Shown: positions 51,684 through 60,703, counted from the stretch's first letter. The stretch: 64,000 nucleotides of DNA from Eubacterium barkeri (GCF_900107125.1 NZ_FNOU01000012.1:1-64000); one strand, 5' to 3'. Program-made: numbers and translations. The notes: generated by a model from the letters alone, not told the origin.

Positions 51684-52708
51684 TAAAGACCCAGGGCCTC
51701 AGCCCACTCCTGTTCTTTAAACCCAACACAGACCTTATCCCTTAAAATAAGCTGGGGACGTTTGACGAGCATCCCATCGGTGGCTAGCCAGACGGCCATG
51801 TCTTCAGTATCCATATTGGGGACGATATCTTTTAGCGCTAATTCCCGGTAGCGCATGCCGCTGGTGTTAAAAAATCGCTTCGGCGCTCCCCCATAGCGGT
51901 CCATGAGAGCTAAAATTTCTTCCTTGGTCAGAGGGTCCTCTACAATATGACGTTCGGTATAGGTCACCCCATGGTCTTCTAAAAATTTCCGGGCCTTTTT
52001 ACAGGTCGAGCACCGGGGATAGCATAAGAAAATAGGTTCTTCCATGGTTAATTCCTCCCAATTATAGGTTTGCTGCATATCTTTTGGCAGATGGCTATTA
52101 TCACCGATATAGTCAATGGTGATCTTAAAATTTTCATCAAAGGTAAATTTACTCACCGATACATTGGGGAGTACCTCCTCCTCCATCGCCTCCGGAGGGA
52201 TGCCCTTGGCATAATTGAGCCAGGTCTGAATTGAAAAGCCATGGGATACGGCCACGATGGTCTTTCCCTGATGCTCACGGACCAGCCCATTGATGGCCTC
52301 TGACACCCGTTTATAAACCACTGGTCCCGGTTCGCCCCCCGGGGGATTAACCGCCCCGGGATGGGCACCCATGGCCGCCATGAATTCCGGAAACAAAACG
52401 GCGCACTCTTTCATGCTTCGTCCCTCGAGCACGCCTCCATTGATTTCTGTAAGATCAGGTTCGATTTGGATATCGTAGTGGAACACCCTGTCCCCCAGCA
52501 GGGCTTCCAGGGTCTGCTTCGCCCGGATTAACGGGCTGCTGACAGCCACATCGATGGGAATTTCTCTAAAATAATTGTATAATCGGTCCCCTTGGGCCAG
52601 ACCCAATGCATTCAGAGGAATATCCAATGCCCCCTGAAAACACATTTTAACATTTAAATCCGTTGTTCCGTGACGGACTAGATAAAGGGTCGTTCGTTTT
52701 TCGTCCAT
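51683..52708 (-). CDS. Histidine phosphatase-ArsC/Spx-like fusion protein
   Basis: The 341-residue protein joins two domains. Residues 1-210 are a histidine phosphatase (phosphoglycerate mutase) domain with LVRHGTTDLN (RHG at 12-14) and VAVSHGFSIQTW. Residues 224-341 are an ArsC/YffB/Spx-like thioredoxin fold with CSTCKKARKF (Cys233, Cys236), FNTSGMRYRE and LVKRPQLIL. One uninterrupted frame covers both. The start is behind TGGAGGCTGT. I infer one polypeptide with a regulatory or reductase partner domain. The combination is unusual. Confidence 0.83.
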   Translation of the reverse strand: MDEKRTTLYLVRHGTTDLNVKMCFQGALDIPLNALGLAQGDRLYNYFREIPIDVAVSSPLIRAKQTLEALLGDRVFHYDIQIEPDLTEINGGVLEGRSMKECAVLFPEFMAAMGAHPGAVNPPGGEPGPVVYKRVSEAINGLVREHQGKTIVAVSHGFSIQTWLNYAKGIPPEAMEEEVLPNVSVSKFTFDENFKITIDYIGDNSHLPKDMQQTYNWEELTMEEPIFLCYPRCSTCKKARKFLEDHGVTYTERHIVEDPLTKEEILALMDRYGGAPKRFFNTSGMRYRELALKDIVPNMDTEDMAVWLATDGMLVKRPQLILRDKVCVGFKEQEWAEALGL

Positions 52709-52783
52709 ACAGCCTCCATTTTTTATTTTCCTTACAAGAATTATAGCATTGGACCTTCAAAATCGCAACGCAGGACATAAAAA

Positions 52784-52805
52784 GAGACCGGTAGAGCCGG
52801 TCTCA
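52784..52805 (-). terminator. Terminator hairpin with T-tract (one half of a 22-bp direct repeat)
   Basis: GAGACCGG and CCGGTCTC form a hairpin followed on the minus strand by five T (52783-52779). An almost identical hairpin (20 of 22 bases) lies at 53047-53068. This copy keeps the T-tract and is probably the original terminator of the SH3 lipoprotein gene. Confidence 0.7.
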
Positions 52806-53046
52806 GTGTGTCGACAAACCTAGGTCAGGGTGATGATAAAAATACGAGAACCCCGGTTGCCCCTGCGGGCTGGCGTTTTGGGTTTTCATCAAATTAAGAA
52901 AGTCAATCTACCTTGAACCCCATCAAAACCGAAGGTTTTGCGCACTGACAACTGAGGGCTTTCCCTTTGTTCATCAGCGCTTGGGGTCCGGGGTGAATCT
53001 TTTTTATCCTCTCCCTGACTGCGCTACACCACTTTGTCTACGCTCT
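52806..53046 (-). repeat. Dispersed structured repeat, copy 2
   Basis: The minus-strand reading matches copy 1 (2732-2957) in its end blocks and central hairpin: GAGGATAAAAAAGATTCACC, GAACAAAGGGAA, CAAAACCTTCGGTTTTG and GGGGTTCTCGTATTTTTATC. The homologous core is about 52824-53020. It is framed by the 22-bp hairpin repeats at 52784-52805 and 53047-53068. It encodes no protein. Confidence 0.75.
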
Positions 53047-53068
53047 GAGACCGGTAAAACCGGTCTCA
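53047..53068. repeat. 22-bp direct repeat of the terminator hairpin (putative target duplication)
   Basis: GAGACCGGTA, three loop bases and CCGGTCTCA repeat 52784-52805 in the same orientation, differing only at two loop bases. No T-tract follows, so this copy probably does not terminate well. Confidence 0.7.
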
Positions 53069-53084
53069 TGGAGTGGGGACAGAA

Positions 53085-54563
53085 TCAATCTCCTCCCAAA
53101 TAGGTTGCCAGGATAAAGGCTGTTGTTTTGTCATCCAATTGGACCTGGTACCAGCCATCAGAGGTTTTGGCAATGGCCGTAAATTGATCACCAGTGGCCA
53201 TGGTCTTAATCAGTTGGGATTCAGCGTTGGGTTGTTCCCGGACGTTCCCAGGCTTCAGAGCGGTCAGCGTCAAGGGGGAATCGAGCTTGGTCAGCGTGAC
53301 CCCGTCCGCCAGGATAACGGTGGGCGTGGGATCTGCCGTTTGGGTTGTCGCCACCGGTGTCGGTTCAGGCGTTGATTCTGGCGTGGCAGTAGGTGTCGCC
53401 GTAGGAGCGGCAGTGGGTTCTGGTGTTGCCGTCGGGGCCGCCGTCGGTGCTGGGGTGGCGGTAGGCTTTGCCTGGGGCGCTTTCGTCGCCGCAGGAGTGT
53501 CGATGGTCACGTACCGGCGATCGATATAGCCATTCTGATCCTTGTAGGTCACCTGATACCAACTGGTGGTTTCCCCAGTGACCGAAACTTCAGTATTGAC
53601 CGCCAGGGTATCCAGGATATCGCTGTAGGTGGTGCAATCCTGTCTGAAATGCACCTCTGAGGTGGTGTGCATTTTCTTGGCATCGTAGGTTTTTAAGGAC
53701 TGCTTTTCGGCCTCTAAGGTGCCATCTGCAGCATCCTTATTCGCGACAAAGTAAGCCCGGGCAACGTAGGCGTTCCCATTTTCATCCTGAATTTTATACC
53801 AATGATTGGTCTCCCCAATGACGGTTACGGCATCACCGCCCTCAATGGTTCCCAGGCTATCGCTGTAGACACTGGGGGTCTTACGGATCTTGACTTCCCC
53901 GGTGGCATATCGGGTAGTATAAGAATCGTAGGTTTTCAGACTGTTCTGTTCTGCCTGAAGTTCTTTTTGGATGGTGGTTTCCGCCTTGGTGGATTCCACG
54001 GTTTCTGCCGTACTGCCCTTTAGAGCTCCGGTGAGGATTGTAAAGCTGTCCACGGCATTTTCCATCTCCTGGACCAGGACTTCGTTATTGCCCTTGACGA
54101 CGCCATTGACCACATAAGCACCCTCATCCCCTTTGATGGTGTAGGATTCAGTATAGCTAACGCCACCCTTAGCGTCAGTAATCTTCGCCAGGTATTTGTA
54201 GGTTTCAATTCCATTCACCTTGGTATCTAAGAAATAGCTAGTACTGAAGGTATTCCCCGTATCGGCGTTAATCTGCCGCATCCCCCCTTCCAGATCCCCC
54301 TGGCTTTTATAAAAAGTCAAGCTGTTGAATTCTGAAGCGGGAACGTAGATAATACTGATGGTACTGTCCTCCCCAGAGGCCAACTCAGCTTCTCCAGTCT
54401 CATCAGTCATCACCTTCCATGAATCGTTAGGCATATACAATTCGACGCTCTCATCCTTGGCTTTAAACAAGACCCGGGAATCGGTACTGTTCTTAGTCTG
54501 ACAGCCCGTTGTCAGGACAAGGGCCAGGGTCAGCACCAAAAAAAACGTAAATAATTTTCGCAT
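53085..54563 (-). CDS. Lipoprotein with three bacterial SH3 domains
   Basis: The 492-residue protein has a lipoprotein signal (MRKLFTFFLVLTLALVLTTGC, Cys21). Residues about 35-190 are a unique N-terminal domain. SH3b domains follow at about 220-275 (VKIRKTPSVYSDSLGTIEGG, WYKIQDENGNAYVARAYF), 300-355 (EVHFRQDCTTYSDILDTL, WYQVTYKDQNGYIDRRYV) and 430-490 (NVREQPNAESQLIKTM, WYQVQLDDKTTAFILATYLG). A Pro/Thr/Ala repeat linker (about 360-415) spans the wall. Binding to peptidoglycan or surface attachment is expected. Confidence 0.85.
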   Translation of the reverse strand: MRKLFTFFLVLTLALVLTTGCQTKNSTDSRVLFKAKDESVELYMPNDSWKVMTDETGEAELASGEDSTISIIYVPASEFNSLTFYKSQGDLEGGMRQINADTGNTFSTSYFLDTKVNGIETYKYLAKITDAKGGVSYTESYTIKGDEGAYVVNGVVKGNNEVLVQEMENAVDSFTILTGALKGSTAETVESTKAETTIQKELQAEQNSLKTYDSYTTRYATGEVKIRKTPSVYSDSLGTIEGGDAVTVIGETNHWYKIQDENGNAYVARAYFVANKDAADGTLEAEKQSLKTYDAKKMHTTSEVHFRQDCTTYSDILDTLAVNTEVSVTGETTSWYQVTYKDQNGYIDRRYVTIDTPAATKAPQAKPTATPAPTAAPTATPEPTAAPTATPTATPESTPEPTPVATTQTADPTPTVILADGVTLTKLDSPLTLTALKPGNVREQPNAESQLIKTMATGDQFTAIAKTSDGWYQVQLDDKTTAFILATYLGGD

Positions 54564-54640
54564 AAAATATCCCTCCTTATTTCTTAATTATACCTGAAAT
54601 AAAGGCATTTAACATTACCGCTCTTTGTCTATTTCTACGC

Positions 54641-54668
54641 AAAAAAAGCCACTTTTAGTAAAAGTGGC
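54641..54668 (-). terminator. Rho-independent terminator of the HAD phosphatase operon
   Basis: On the minus strand GCCACTTTT pairs with AAAAGTGGC and is followed by seven T (54647-54641), after the stop of the second HAD gene. Confidence 0.85.
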
Positions 54669-54682
54669 ATAAAAAAGTCCTT

Positions 54683-55522
54683 TTATGATGGCCGTTTTAG
54701 AATAAAACGGTCCAGCGCCAGGGCAACCCCGCCATCGTCGTTGGTACTGGTCACATAATCGGAGACCTGTTTAACCCGTTCTCCACCATTCCCCATGGCA
54801 ACCGCCAAGCCGGCATATTTAAGCATCTCAATGTCATTATTGCTATCGCCAATGGCCATAACCTCATCTCCGGAGATATTGAGGCATCCGCACAGATGCT
54901 TCAGTCCATCCCCCTTGTTGGCGGTAGGATTATTGATTTCAAGATTATTCTCTGCTGCGCAGATGACCGTCATCTCCGTTTTCTGTCGGAGCTGCTCAGC
55001 CAAACGTGCCCGTTCCTTCTGATGCCGGAAAAAAATATTGAACTTCTCCACTGGGCTGCATAAAATACGATCAATAAAAGTATCCCGACTGGGTGCCGCA
55101 TGACGGGTTTTAAAGAACATGCTCCAGTATTCCTCTTTGACATTGTAGTCCCAAATCCGTTCCAGGCACCGGGCCTCGGTCCAGATTCCACCATCGATAT
55201 ACGCTTCAATCATCAGATCATAATGATCTAAAATTTCCACGACCTCCTGGAGCTCTTCCCGTTTAAACGTATTGGAGTAAAGCACCTTTTGGTTTTTCAA
55301 ATCCGTCACCTGGGCACCATTGGAGGTAATGGCATGACTTATTCCGGGAATATCCAGAACATCCCGGGGGACCTCATCCATCACCCGGCCTGTACACGGC
55401 ACAATTTTAACACCATAGTCCATTACCGCCTGGATGGCCTTCCGGGTTTGCCGGGCCAAGCTTATATCACTGTTCAGTGTTGTTCCATCCATATCTAAGG
55501 CAACCAGCTTGATTTCTCCCAT
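54683..55522 (-). CDS. Cof-type HAD-superfamily phosphatase
   Basis: The 279-residue protein has the HAD nucleophile motif LVALDMDGTTLNS (Asp10 and Asp12 region), motif II ITSNGAQVTD, the Cof cap region, and the acidic motif VMAIGDSNNDIEMLKYAG. It is the second of two tandem paralogues, 9 bp after the first. Cof-type enzymes dephosphorylate sugar phosphates and cofactors; its substrate is unknown. The DeoR-HAD-HAD order beside a polyol PTS suggests sugar-phosphate removal. Confidence 0.87.
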   Translation of the reverse strand: MGEIKLVALDMDGTTLNSDISLARQTRKAIQAVMDYGVKIVPCTGRVMDEVPRDVLDIPGISHAITSNGAQVTDLKNQKVLYSNTFKREELQEVVEILDHYDLMIEAYIDGGIWTEARCLERIWDYNVKEEYWSMFFKTRHAAPSRDTFIDRILCSPVEKFNIFFRHQKERARLAEQLRQKTEMTVICAAENNLEINNPTANKGDGLKHLCGCLNISGDEVMAIGDSNNDIEMLKYAGLAVAMGNGGERVKQVSDYVTSTNDDGGVALALDRFILKRPS

Positions 55523-55531
55523 ATTTCCCTC

Positions 55532-56374
55532 CTAAGAAACCCACTCTGATGAAATGAACCGATTCATGGCATTGGCCACGCCCAGAGCATCGTTCGTTGT
55601 GGTAATAAAGTTTGAAATCGCCTTAATGGGCTTCGATGCATTTTCCATGGCCACGGCCAATCCGGCATATTTAAGCATTTCCATATCGTTGTTGCTGTCC
55701 CCAATGGCCATAACATCCTGGGCATGGAGTCCCAAATTTTTACAAAGATGGAAAAGCCCGTCTCCTTTATTGGCCGTTGCTGCATTGATTTCTAAATTTG
55801 TTTCCATGGAAGTCGTCACCATGACTTCACCCGTCGTGTTCAGGGCTTTTGCCATCCGGCCCTTGATCTCGGTATCGCTGCAAAAGATATTGACCTTTTC
55901 CACACTTTGGCTTTTCAGCAAGGATTTAAAATCATCTGCAGAGTCAATAAGCTGGCAGGATTCTGCAAACAAGCTGTAATACTCCTCTGGTACCCCATAG
56001 CTTCCCATGGCATCAAAGCAGCTTCGTTCCATATATGTCCGTCCGCCAATATAGACTTCCAGTAAAACAGGATAGGCCGTGACAATTTCTAAAAGCATTG
56101 ATAGGACATCTTTGTGAATTGGATTTTCGTAAATGAGAGTATTGTTTTCGCGCAGATCGGTTACCCGAGCCCCATTGGCTGTTACCGCATAATTCAGGCC
56201 TGGAATTCCTAAAATTTCCCGGGGCAGCTGGGCAAAAACCCGTCCAGTACAAGGTACCACATGAACGCCAGCATCAATGGCACGGACAATCGCCTCCCGC
56301 GTTTCTGGTGCTAAGCAGATATTACTGTCCAAAGTCGTCCCGTCCATGTCCAGCGCGACCAGTTTTATTCCCAT
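55532..56374 (-). CDS. Cof-type HAD-superfamily phosphatase (tandem paralogue)
   Basis: The 280-residue protein starts at ATG 56374 (MGIKLVALDMDGTTLDS) behind TGGAGGAAAAAGC; an in-frame ATG at 56428 has no site. It has the same motif set as its neighbour (VTANGARVTD, VMAIGDSNNDMEMLKYAGLA) and about the same length, so the two arose by duplication. It lies between the DeoR regulator and the second HAD gene. The substrate is not predictable. Confidence 0.87.
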   Translation of the reverse strand: MGIKLVALDMDGTTLDSNICLAPETREAIVRAIDAGVHVVPCTGRVFAQLPREILGIPGLNYAVTANGARVTDLRENNTLIYENPIHKDVLSMLLEIVTAYPVLLEVYIGGRTYMERSCFDAMGSYGVPEEYYSLFAESCQLIDSADDFKSLLKSQSVEKVNIFCSDTEIKGRMAKALNTTGEVMVTTSMETNLEINAATANKGDGLFHLCKNLGLHAQDVMAIGDSNNDMEMLKYAGLAVAMENASKPIKAISNFITTTNDALGVANAMNRFISSEWVS

Positions 56375-56452
56375 GCTTTTTCCTCCATTTTTACATATGT
56401 TTACATTGTTGCACTTATTTTCATACATATTGTAACATGATGGAAACTGGAT

Positions 56453-57223
56453 TTAAAGGGGTTGTGGAAAAATTACCCTTGTTTCTTTTTGAATTTTATC
56501 CCGCATGGCTGGGGTCATACCACTGTCGATGATCAAACCGTCCAATTGGTGCCAATCGGCGTAGCCGAATAATCCTGAACTGCTGCATTTGCTGCTGTCT
56601 GCCACCGTGTAGACCAAATCGCTAACGGTGATGACCTTGCGTTTAAAGGCCGCCTCTTCATAGGAGAGGGTCGATGGTCCCGGCAATCCCTCAAAGCCAT
56701 CCGATCCCAAAAACGCAATATCGGCGTGAATGGTGGATAGGGCTTCCAAAGCCCATCCTCCTACGGTAGCCTTGCTGCTGGGCCTTACAAGCCCCCCCAA
56801 TAGAAACACATTATTGTCTGACTCCGCCAGTACCCCGGCAATGGTCACTGAATTGGTAAAAATAGTCATTCCCGATTTCAGCAGAAGCTGCCGGGCGATG
56901 GCCGTGTTAGTGCTCCCTGTATCCAGGACCACTGCCCCTCCGGGTGGAATGCGATCCACGGCTTCGGTGGCGATGACCGCCTTGGCTTCCGCGTGATCCA
57001 TTTCTTTCACATCTAAGGGACGCTCCACAAAATCACTCGTTGCAATGGCACCTCCATGGCTTTTGGTTGCAATTCCCTCCCCCTCCAAATAAATAATATC
57101 CTTTCGTATCGTCTCCGTCGACACACCAAATCGCTTGGACAAATCCCCTACTTTAATACTTCCCTTCTTCATTAAAATCTGGGCGATTTGGTTGCGGCGA
57201 TCTGCCGTTAGTGATTTTCCCAT
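56453..57223 (-). CDS. DeoR-family transcriptional regulator
   Basis: The 256-residue protein has the DeoR helix-turn-helix (MKKGSIKVGDLSKRFGVSTETIRKDI, residues about 18-43) and the DeoRC sensor domain. The sensor has VLDTGSTNTAIARQL, FTNSVTIAGVL and FLGSDGFE, which bind phosphorylated sugars. It is divergent from the polyol dehydrogenase/PTS genes, whose promoter carries repeated GCAAGT motifs. It probably represses both directions. Confidence 0.9.
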   Translation of the reverse strand: MGKSLTADRRNQIAQILMKKGSIKVGDLSKRFGVSTETIRKDIIYLEGEGIATKSHGGAIATSDFVERPLDVKEMDHAEAKAVIATEAVDRIPPGGAVVLDTGSTNTAIARQLLLKSGMTIFTNSVTIAGVLAESDNNVFLLGGLVRPSSKATVGGWALEALSTIHADIAFLGSDGFEGLPGPSTLSYEEAAFKRKVITVSDLVYTVADSSKCSSSGLFGYADWHQLDGLIIDSGMTPAMRDKIQKETRVIFPQPL

Positions 57224-57289
57224 ATCCTGTCTCCTCCTGTCGTGCTTTTGTATAGTCTATCACAGATTCCCAATATATCACAACTAAAA

Positions 57290-57336
57290 ACTTGCGTTTT
57301 TTTGATTTTAGGGGTTGACAGCAAGTTTTCGCAAGT
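57290..57336. promoter_or_regulatory. Putative DeoR operator repeats
   Basis: ACTTGCG (57290-57296, inverse) and AGCAAGT (57320-57326), CGCAAGT (57330-57336, direct, 10 bp apart) share one motif. The last two fill the spacer of the promoter. Confidence 0.6.
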
Positions 57337-57343
57337 ATATAAT
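57315..57343 (+). promoter_or_regulatory. Consensus promoter of the polyol dehydrogenase-PTS operon
   Basis: TTGACA (57315-57320), exactly 17 bp, TATAAT (57338-57343). Both boxes are perfect consensus, so strong repression is expected when the substrate is absent. Confidence 0.85.
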
Positions 57344-57418
57344 TTGGTTAAAGTTGTGAATATTAGTGAAAATAAGTTGATTGTATTGGGGTTTTAATAA
57401 AGAAAGGTGCGTAACAAA

Positions 57419-58684
57419 GTGAAAGCTAAAGCAGTCCGCCTCTATGGCAAAGATGATCTTCGGTTGGAAGAATTCGAGCTTCCTAAAATTAAAGAGGATG
57501 AAATCCTGGTGAAGGTCGTGAGTGACAGCATCTGTATGTCGACCTACAAGCTGGTGGCTCAGGGAAAGGCCCATAAACGCTGCCCCCAAAATGTGGATAC
57601 CAATCCCGTCATCATCGGCCATGAATTCTCAGGAGTCATCGTCGAAGTGGGTGACCAATGGAAGGATCAGTTTAAGCCGGGCCAACGCTTTGCCCAGCAG
57701 CCAGCCTTAAATTATAAAGGAAAGCTGGATTCTCCTGGCTACTCCTACGAATGGTGCGGCGGTGCCACCACCTACTGCATCATGCCCCAGGAGGTCATGG
57801 AACTGGGATGCCTGATGCCCTACGAAGGCAAGAGCTTCTACAAGGCCTCCTTGGGTGAACCCATGAGCTGCATCATCGGGGGCTACCACTCCAATTACCA
57901 CACCAATAAGCGTAACCATGATCACGCCATGGGCACCAAGGTGGATGGCAGTATCTTAATCCTCGGAGGCTGTGGCCCCATGGGTCTGGGTGCCGTGGAA
58001 TACGGCCTCAACTTCGAAAATAAGCCAAAGCGTATCGTGGTGACCGACATCGACGATGCTCGCATCGCTCGGGCCAAGGAAGTAATCTCACCAAAATCGG
58101 CGGCAGAAAAGGGCATTGATCTGCTCTATGTCAATACCGCAAAAATGGACGATGCCGTAACTGAGCTTATGACAATCACCGAAGGCCATGGCTACGACGA
58201 TGTCTTCGTCTATGCACCCATCCGCCAGGTTGCGGAAATGGGGGATCAACTCCTGGCCTTTGATGGCTGTATGAACTTCTTCGCTGGCCCCACCAATAAG
58301 GACTTCATGGCGGACATCAACCTGTACAACGTCCACTATACCAGCAGCCACATCATGGGGACGACTGGTGGGGACAATAATGACCTCATCGAAGCCAACG
58401 ATCTGGCTGCCCGGGGAATCATCGATCCTTCGGTGATGGTTACCCACGTTGGAGGTATCGACAGTATCGCCGAAGCCACCCTTAACCTTCCGAAGATTCC
58501 CGGTGGTAAGAAGCTGACCTACACCCAATTCAGCATGCCCCTTACCGCTATTGAAAATTTTGCCAGTCTTGGGGAAAAGGATCCTCTCTTTAAGAAGCTG
58601 GCCGATTGCTGTGCCGCCCATAACGGCCTGTGGAATGATGAAGCTGAAGCCATCCTCTTCGATCATTTTGATGTCACACTTTAG
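57419..58684 (+). CDS. Zinc-type polyol-phosphate dehydrogenase (MDR superfamily)
   Basis: The protein (421 residues from GTG 57419, MKAKAVRLYGKDDLRL) is a medium-chain dehydrogenase. It has IIGHEFSGVIVEVG (zinc-binding GHE), the coenzyme-binding ILGGCGPMGLGAVEYG and VVTDIDDARIARAKE. The upstream in-frame GTG 57407 overlaps the AAAGG site, so 57419 is preferred. Its length and pairing with a mannitol-type PTS resemble L-sorbose-1-phosphate reductase-like enzymes. It probably oxidises the imported polyol phosphate. The substrate is not fixed. Confidence 0.82.
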   Translation: MKAKAVRLYGKDDLRLEEFELPKIKEDEILVKVVSDSICMSTYKLVAQGKAHKRCPQNVDTNPVIIGHEFSGVIVEVGDQWKDQFKPGQRFAQQPALNYKGKLDSPGYSYEWCGGATTYCIMPQEVMELGCLMPYEGKSFYKASLGEPMSCIIGGYHSNYHTNKRNHDHAMGTKVDGSILILGGCGPMGLGAVEYGLNFENKPKRIVVTDIDDARIARAKEVISPKSAAEKGIDLLYVNTAKMDDAVTELMTITEGHGYDDVFVYAPIRQVAEMGDQLLAFDGCMNFFAGPTNKDFMADINLYNVHYTSSHIMGTTGGDNNDLIEANDLAARGIIDPSVMVTHVGGIDSIAEATLNLPKIPGGKKLTYTQFSMPLTAIENFASLGEKDPLFKKLADCCAAHNGLWNDEAEAILFDHFDVTL

Positions 58685-58758
58685 AAAAAGCCGTCGCCTA
58701 TTGACTACCTGTTTCGGGGGAAACAAAAAACTTTGGAGAATTTAGAGAGGTAAACCAA

Positions 58759-60633
58759 ATGAAAGAAAAAGTCCAATCCTTCGGCCGCTTCTTAAGCGCC
58801 ATGGTCATGCCCAATATCGGGGCATTCATCGCCTGGGGGCTCATCGCCGCCCTGTTCATCGAAACCGGCTGGCTCCCCAATGCACAACTGGCCAAATTGG
58901 TTGGCCCCATGAGCCAATATCTCCTGCCCTTACTCATCGCCTATACGGGGGGCAAGGTGGTTAACGGCACTCGGGGTGGTGTCATTGGTGCTATCGCCAC
59001 CATGGGCGTCATTGTCGCAACGGATGTCCCCATGTTCCTGGGAGCCATGATCATGGGGCCCCTTTCGGGCTGGGTAATCAAGAAATTCGACACTTTTGTC
59101 GACGGCCGGATTAAGGCCGGCTTTGAAATGCTGGTGAACAATTTCTCCATCGGTATTATCGGCGGTGCCCTGGCCATTTTTGCCTATTATATCTTTGCAC
59201 CAGCCATGACTGCGGCCACAGGCGCCATGGCCATCAGTGTTGGATTCTTCGTTGAACACAACATCCTGCCCCTGGCCAGCGTTTTTATCGAACCCGCCAA
59301 GGTTTTGTTCTTAAATAACGCCATTAACCATGGTATTCTAACGCCCTTGGGACTCCAACAGGTGGAAGAAGTCGGAAAATCCATTTTCTTCCTCATGGAA
59401 TCCAACCCCGGGCCTGGCCTTGGGATTCTCCTTGCCTATTGTCTCGCTGGTAAGGGCTCCGCCAAGGACACCGCTCCCGGTGCCATCGTCATCCACTTCT
59501 TCGGGGGAATCCACGAAATATATTTCCCCTATGTGCTGATGAACCCGGTCCTCATTCTGGCCACCATTGCTGGTGGGGCTGCCGGAGTCTTTACCTTTAG
59601 CCTGTTAGGCGCTGGCCTGGTTGGCCCGGCCTCCCCGGGTTCCATTATCGCTATCTTGGCCATGGTGCCTAAAACCGGCGGCTATCTGGGTGTTCTGACC
59701 GGTGTAGCGGTGGCCACTGCCGTCTCCTTCGCCGTTGCTTTGCCACTCCTTAAAATCTTTGGGAAAGACGAAGATCTGGCAGATGCCATTGCTAAAAAGG
59801 ATGCCATGAAGACCTCTGCCAAGAGCGAGGATGTCGCTGTTACCGGTGATGCCACGGCCATCCGCCACATTGTCTTTGCCTGTGATGCCGGTATGGGCTC
59901 CTCTGCCATGGGGGCTACGATCCTCGCCAAGAAACTGGCCGCCTGTGGGCGCAAGGATATCACCCTGGAACACGCCTCAGTGTCTGATATTCCTTCCCAG
60001 GCCCAAATCGTGGTGACCCATCGGGATTTACAGGAACGGGCAGCCCACAGCGCTCCTCAGGCCCAGCTAATCTTAATTACTAACTTTATGAATGCCCCGG
60101 AATATGATGAGCTGGCTGCCAGCCTTTCTGGAGGGGCCCCTGAAGCCCTTCCGAAAAATAAAAAAGCACTGGCCGAAGCCGATACTCCAAAAGCATCATC
60201 TTCCAATTCCTCTGAAATCCTATCCTTAGGCAACATCCGCACTAACTGTGCCCCAGCCAATAAGGAAGCCGTCATCCATACCGCTGGCCAGATGCTAGTG
60301 GACAGCGGATGCGTAGATGCAGAATATATCCCCGCCATGATTGAGCGGGAAGATTCTTTTGCCACTAACATTGGTAACGGGCTTGCCATCCCCCATGGAG
60401 TGCAAGCGGCCAAGGAAAAAATTAAACGTACCGGCCTATCTGTTCAGGTCTTCCCTGAGGGGATCCTTTGGAACGGCGAGCCCGTGAAAATCGTTATCGG
60501 TATCGCCGCCGTTGGCAACGATCACCTCGATGTTCTAGCCAACATTGCCACCAAGCTTTCTACCCAAGAGGCTGTCGATAGCCTTGTTAAGAAAACACCG
60601 GAAGAAATCCAGGCTTTCTTAACTCAGAAATAA
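58759..60633 (+). CDS. mtlA: Mannitol-type PTS system EIICBA
   Basis: This 624-residue permease joins three domains. EIIC is residues 1-335, with about eight membrane segments and the GGIHEIYFPYV motif at 249-259. EIIB is about 367-460, with phospho-Cys375 in IVFACDAGMGSSAMGA. EIIA is about 485-620, with phospho-His546 in LAIPHGVQAAK. It imports and phosphorylates mannitol or a similar hexitol. It follows the dehydrogenase gene in one operon with a terminator behind it. The complete CBA order is that of E. coli MtlA. Confidence 0.9.
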   Translation: MKEKVQSFGRFLSAMVMPNIGAFIAWGLIAALFIETGWLPNAQLAKLVGPMSQYLLPLLIAYTGGKVVNGTRGGVIGAIATMGVIVATDVPMFLGAMIMGPLSGWVIKKFDTFVDGRIKAGFEMLVNNFSIGIIGGALAIFAYYIFAPAMTAATGAMAISVGFFVEHNILPLASVFIEPAKVLFLNNAINHGILTPLGLQQVEEVGKSIFFLMESNPGPGLGILLAYCLAGKGSAKDTAPGAIVIHFFGGIHEIYFPYVLMNPVLILATIAGGAAGVFTFSLLGAGLVGPASPGSIIAILAMVPKTGGYLGVLTGVAVATAVSFAVALPLLKIFGKDEDLADAIAKKDAMKTSAKSEDVAVTGDATAIRHIVFACDAGMGSSAMGATILAKKLAACGRKDITLEHASVSDIPSQAQIVVTHRDLQERAAHSAPQAQLILITNFMNAPEYDELAASLSGGAPEALPKNKKALAEADTPKASSSNSSEILSLGNIRTNCAPANKEAVIHTAGQMLVDSGCVDAEYIPAMIEREDSFATNIGNGLAIPHGVQAAKEKIKRTGLSVQVFPEGILWNGEPVKIVIGIAAVGNDHLDVLANIATKLSTQEAVDSLVKKTPEEIQAFLTQK

Positions 60634-60651
60634 TTAACGCCCCCTGCAAGA

Positions 60652-60703
60652 GGGATGTCTCCTGTCAACACAAATCGGTTGACAATCGACATCCCCCTTT
60701 TTT
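60652..60703 (+). terminator. Rho-independent terminator after the PTS gene
   Basis: GGGATGTC (60652-60659) pairs with GACATCCC (60688-60695), with an inner TGTCAAC/GTTGACA stem and a run of six T. Confidence 0.9.
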
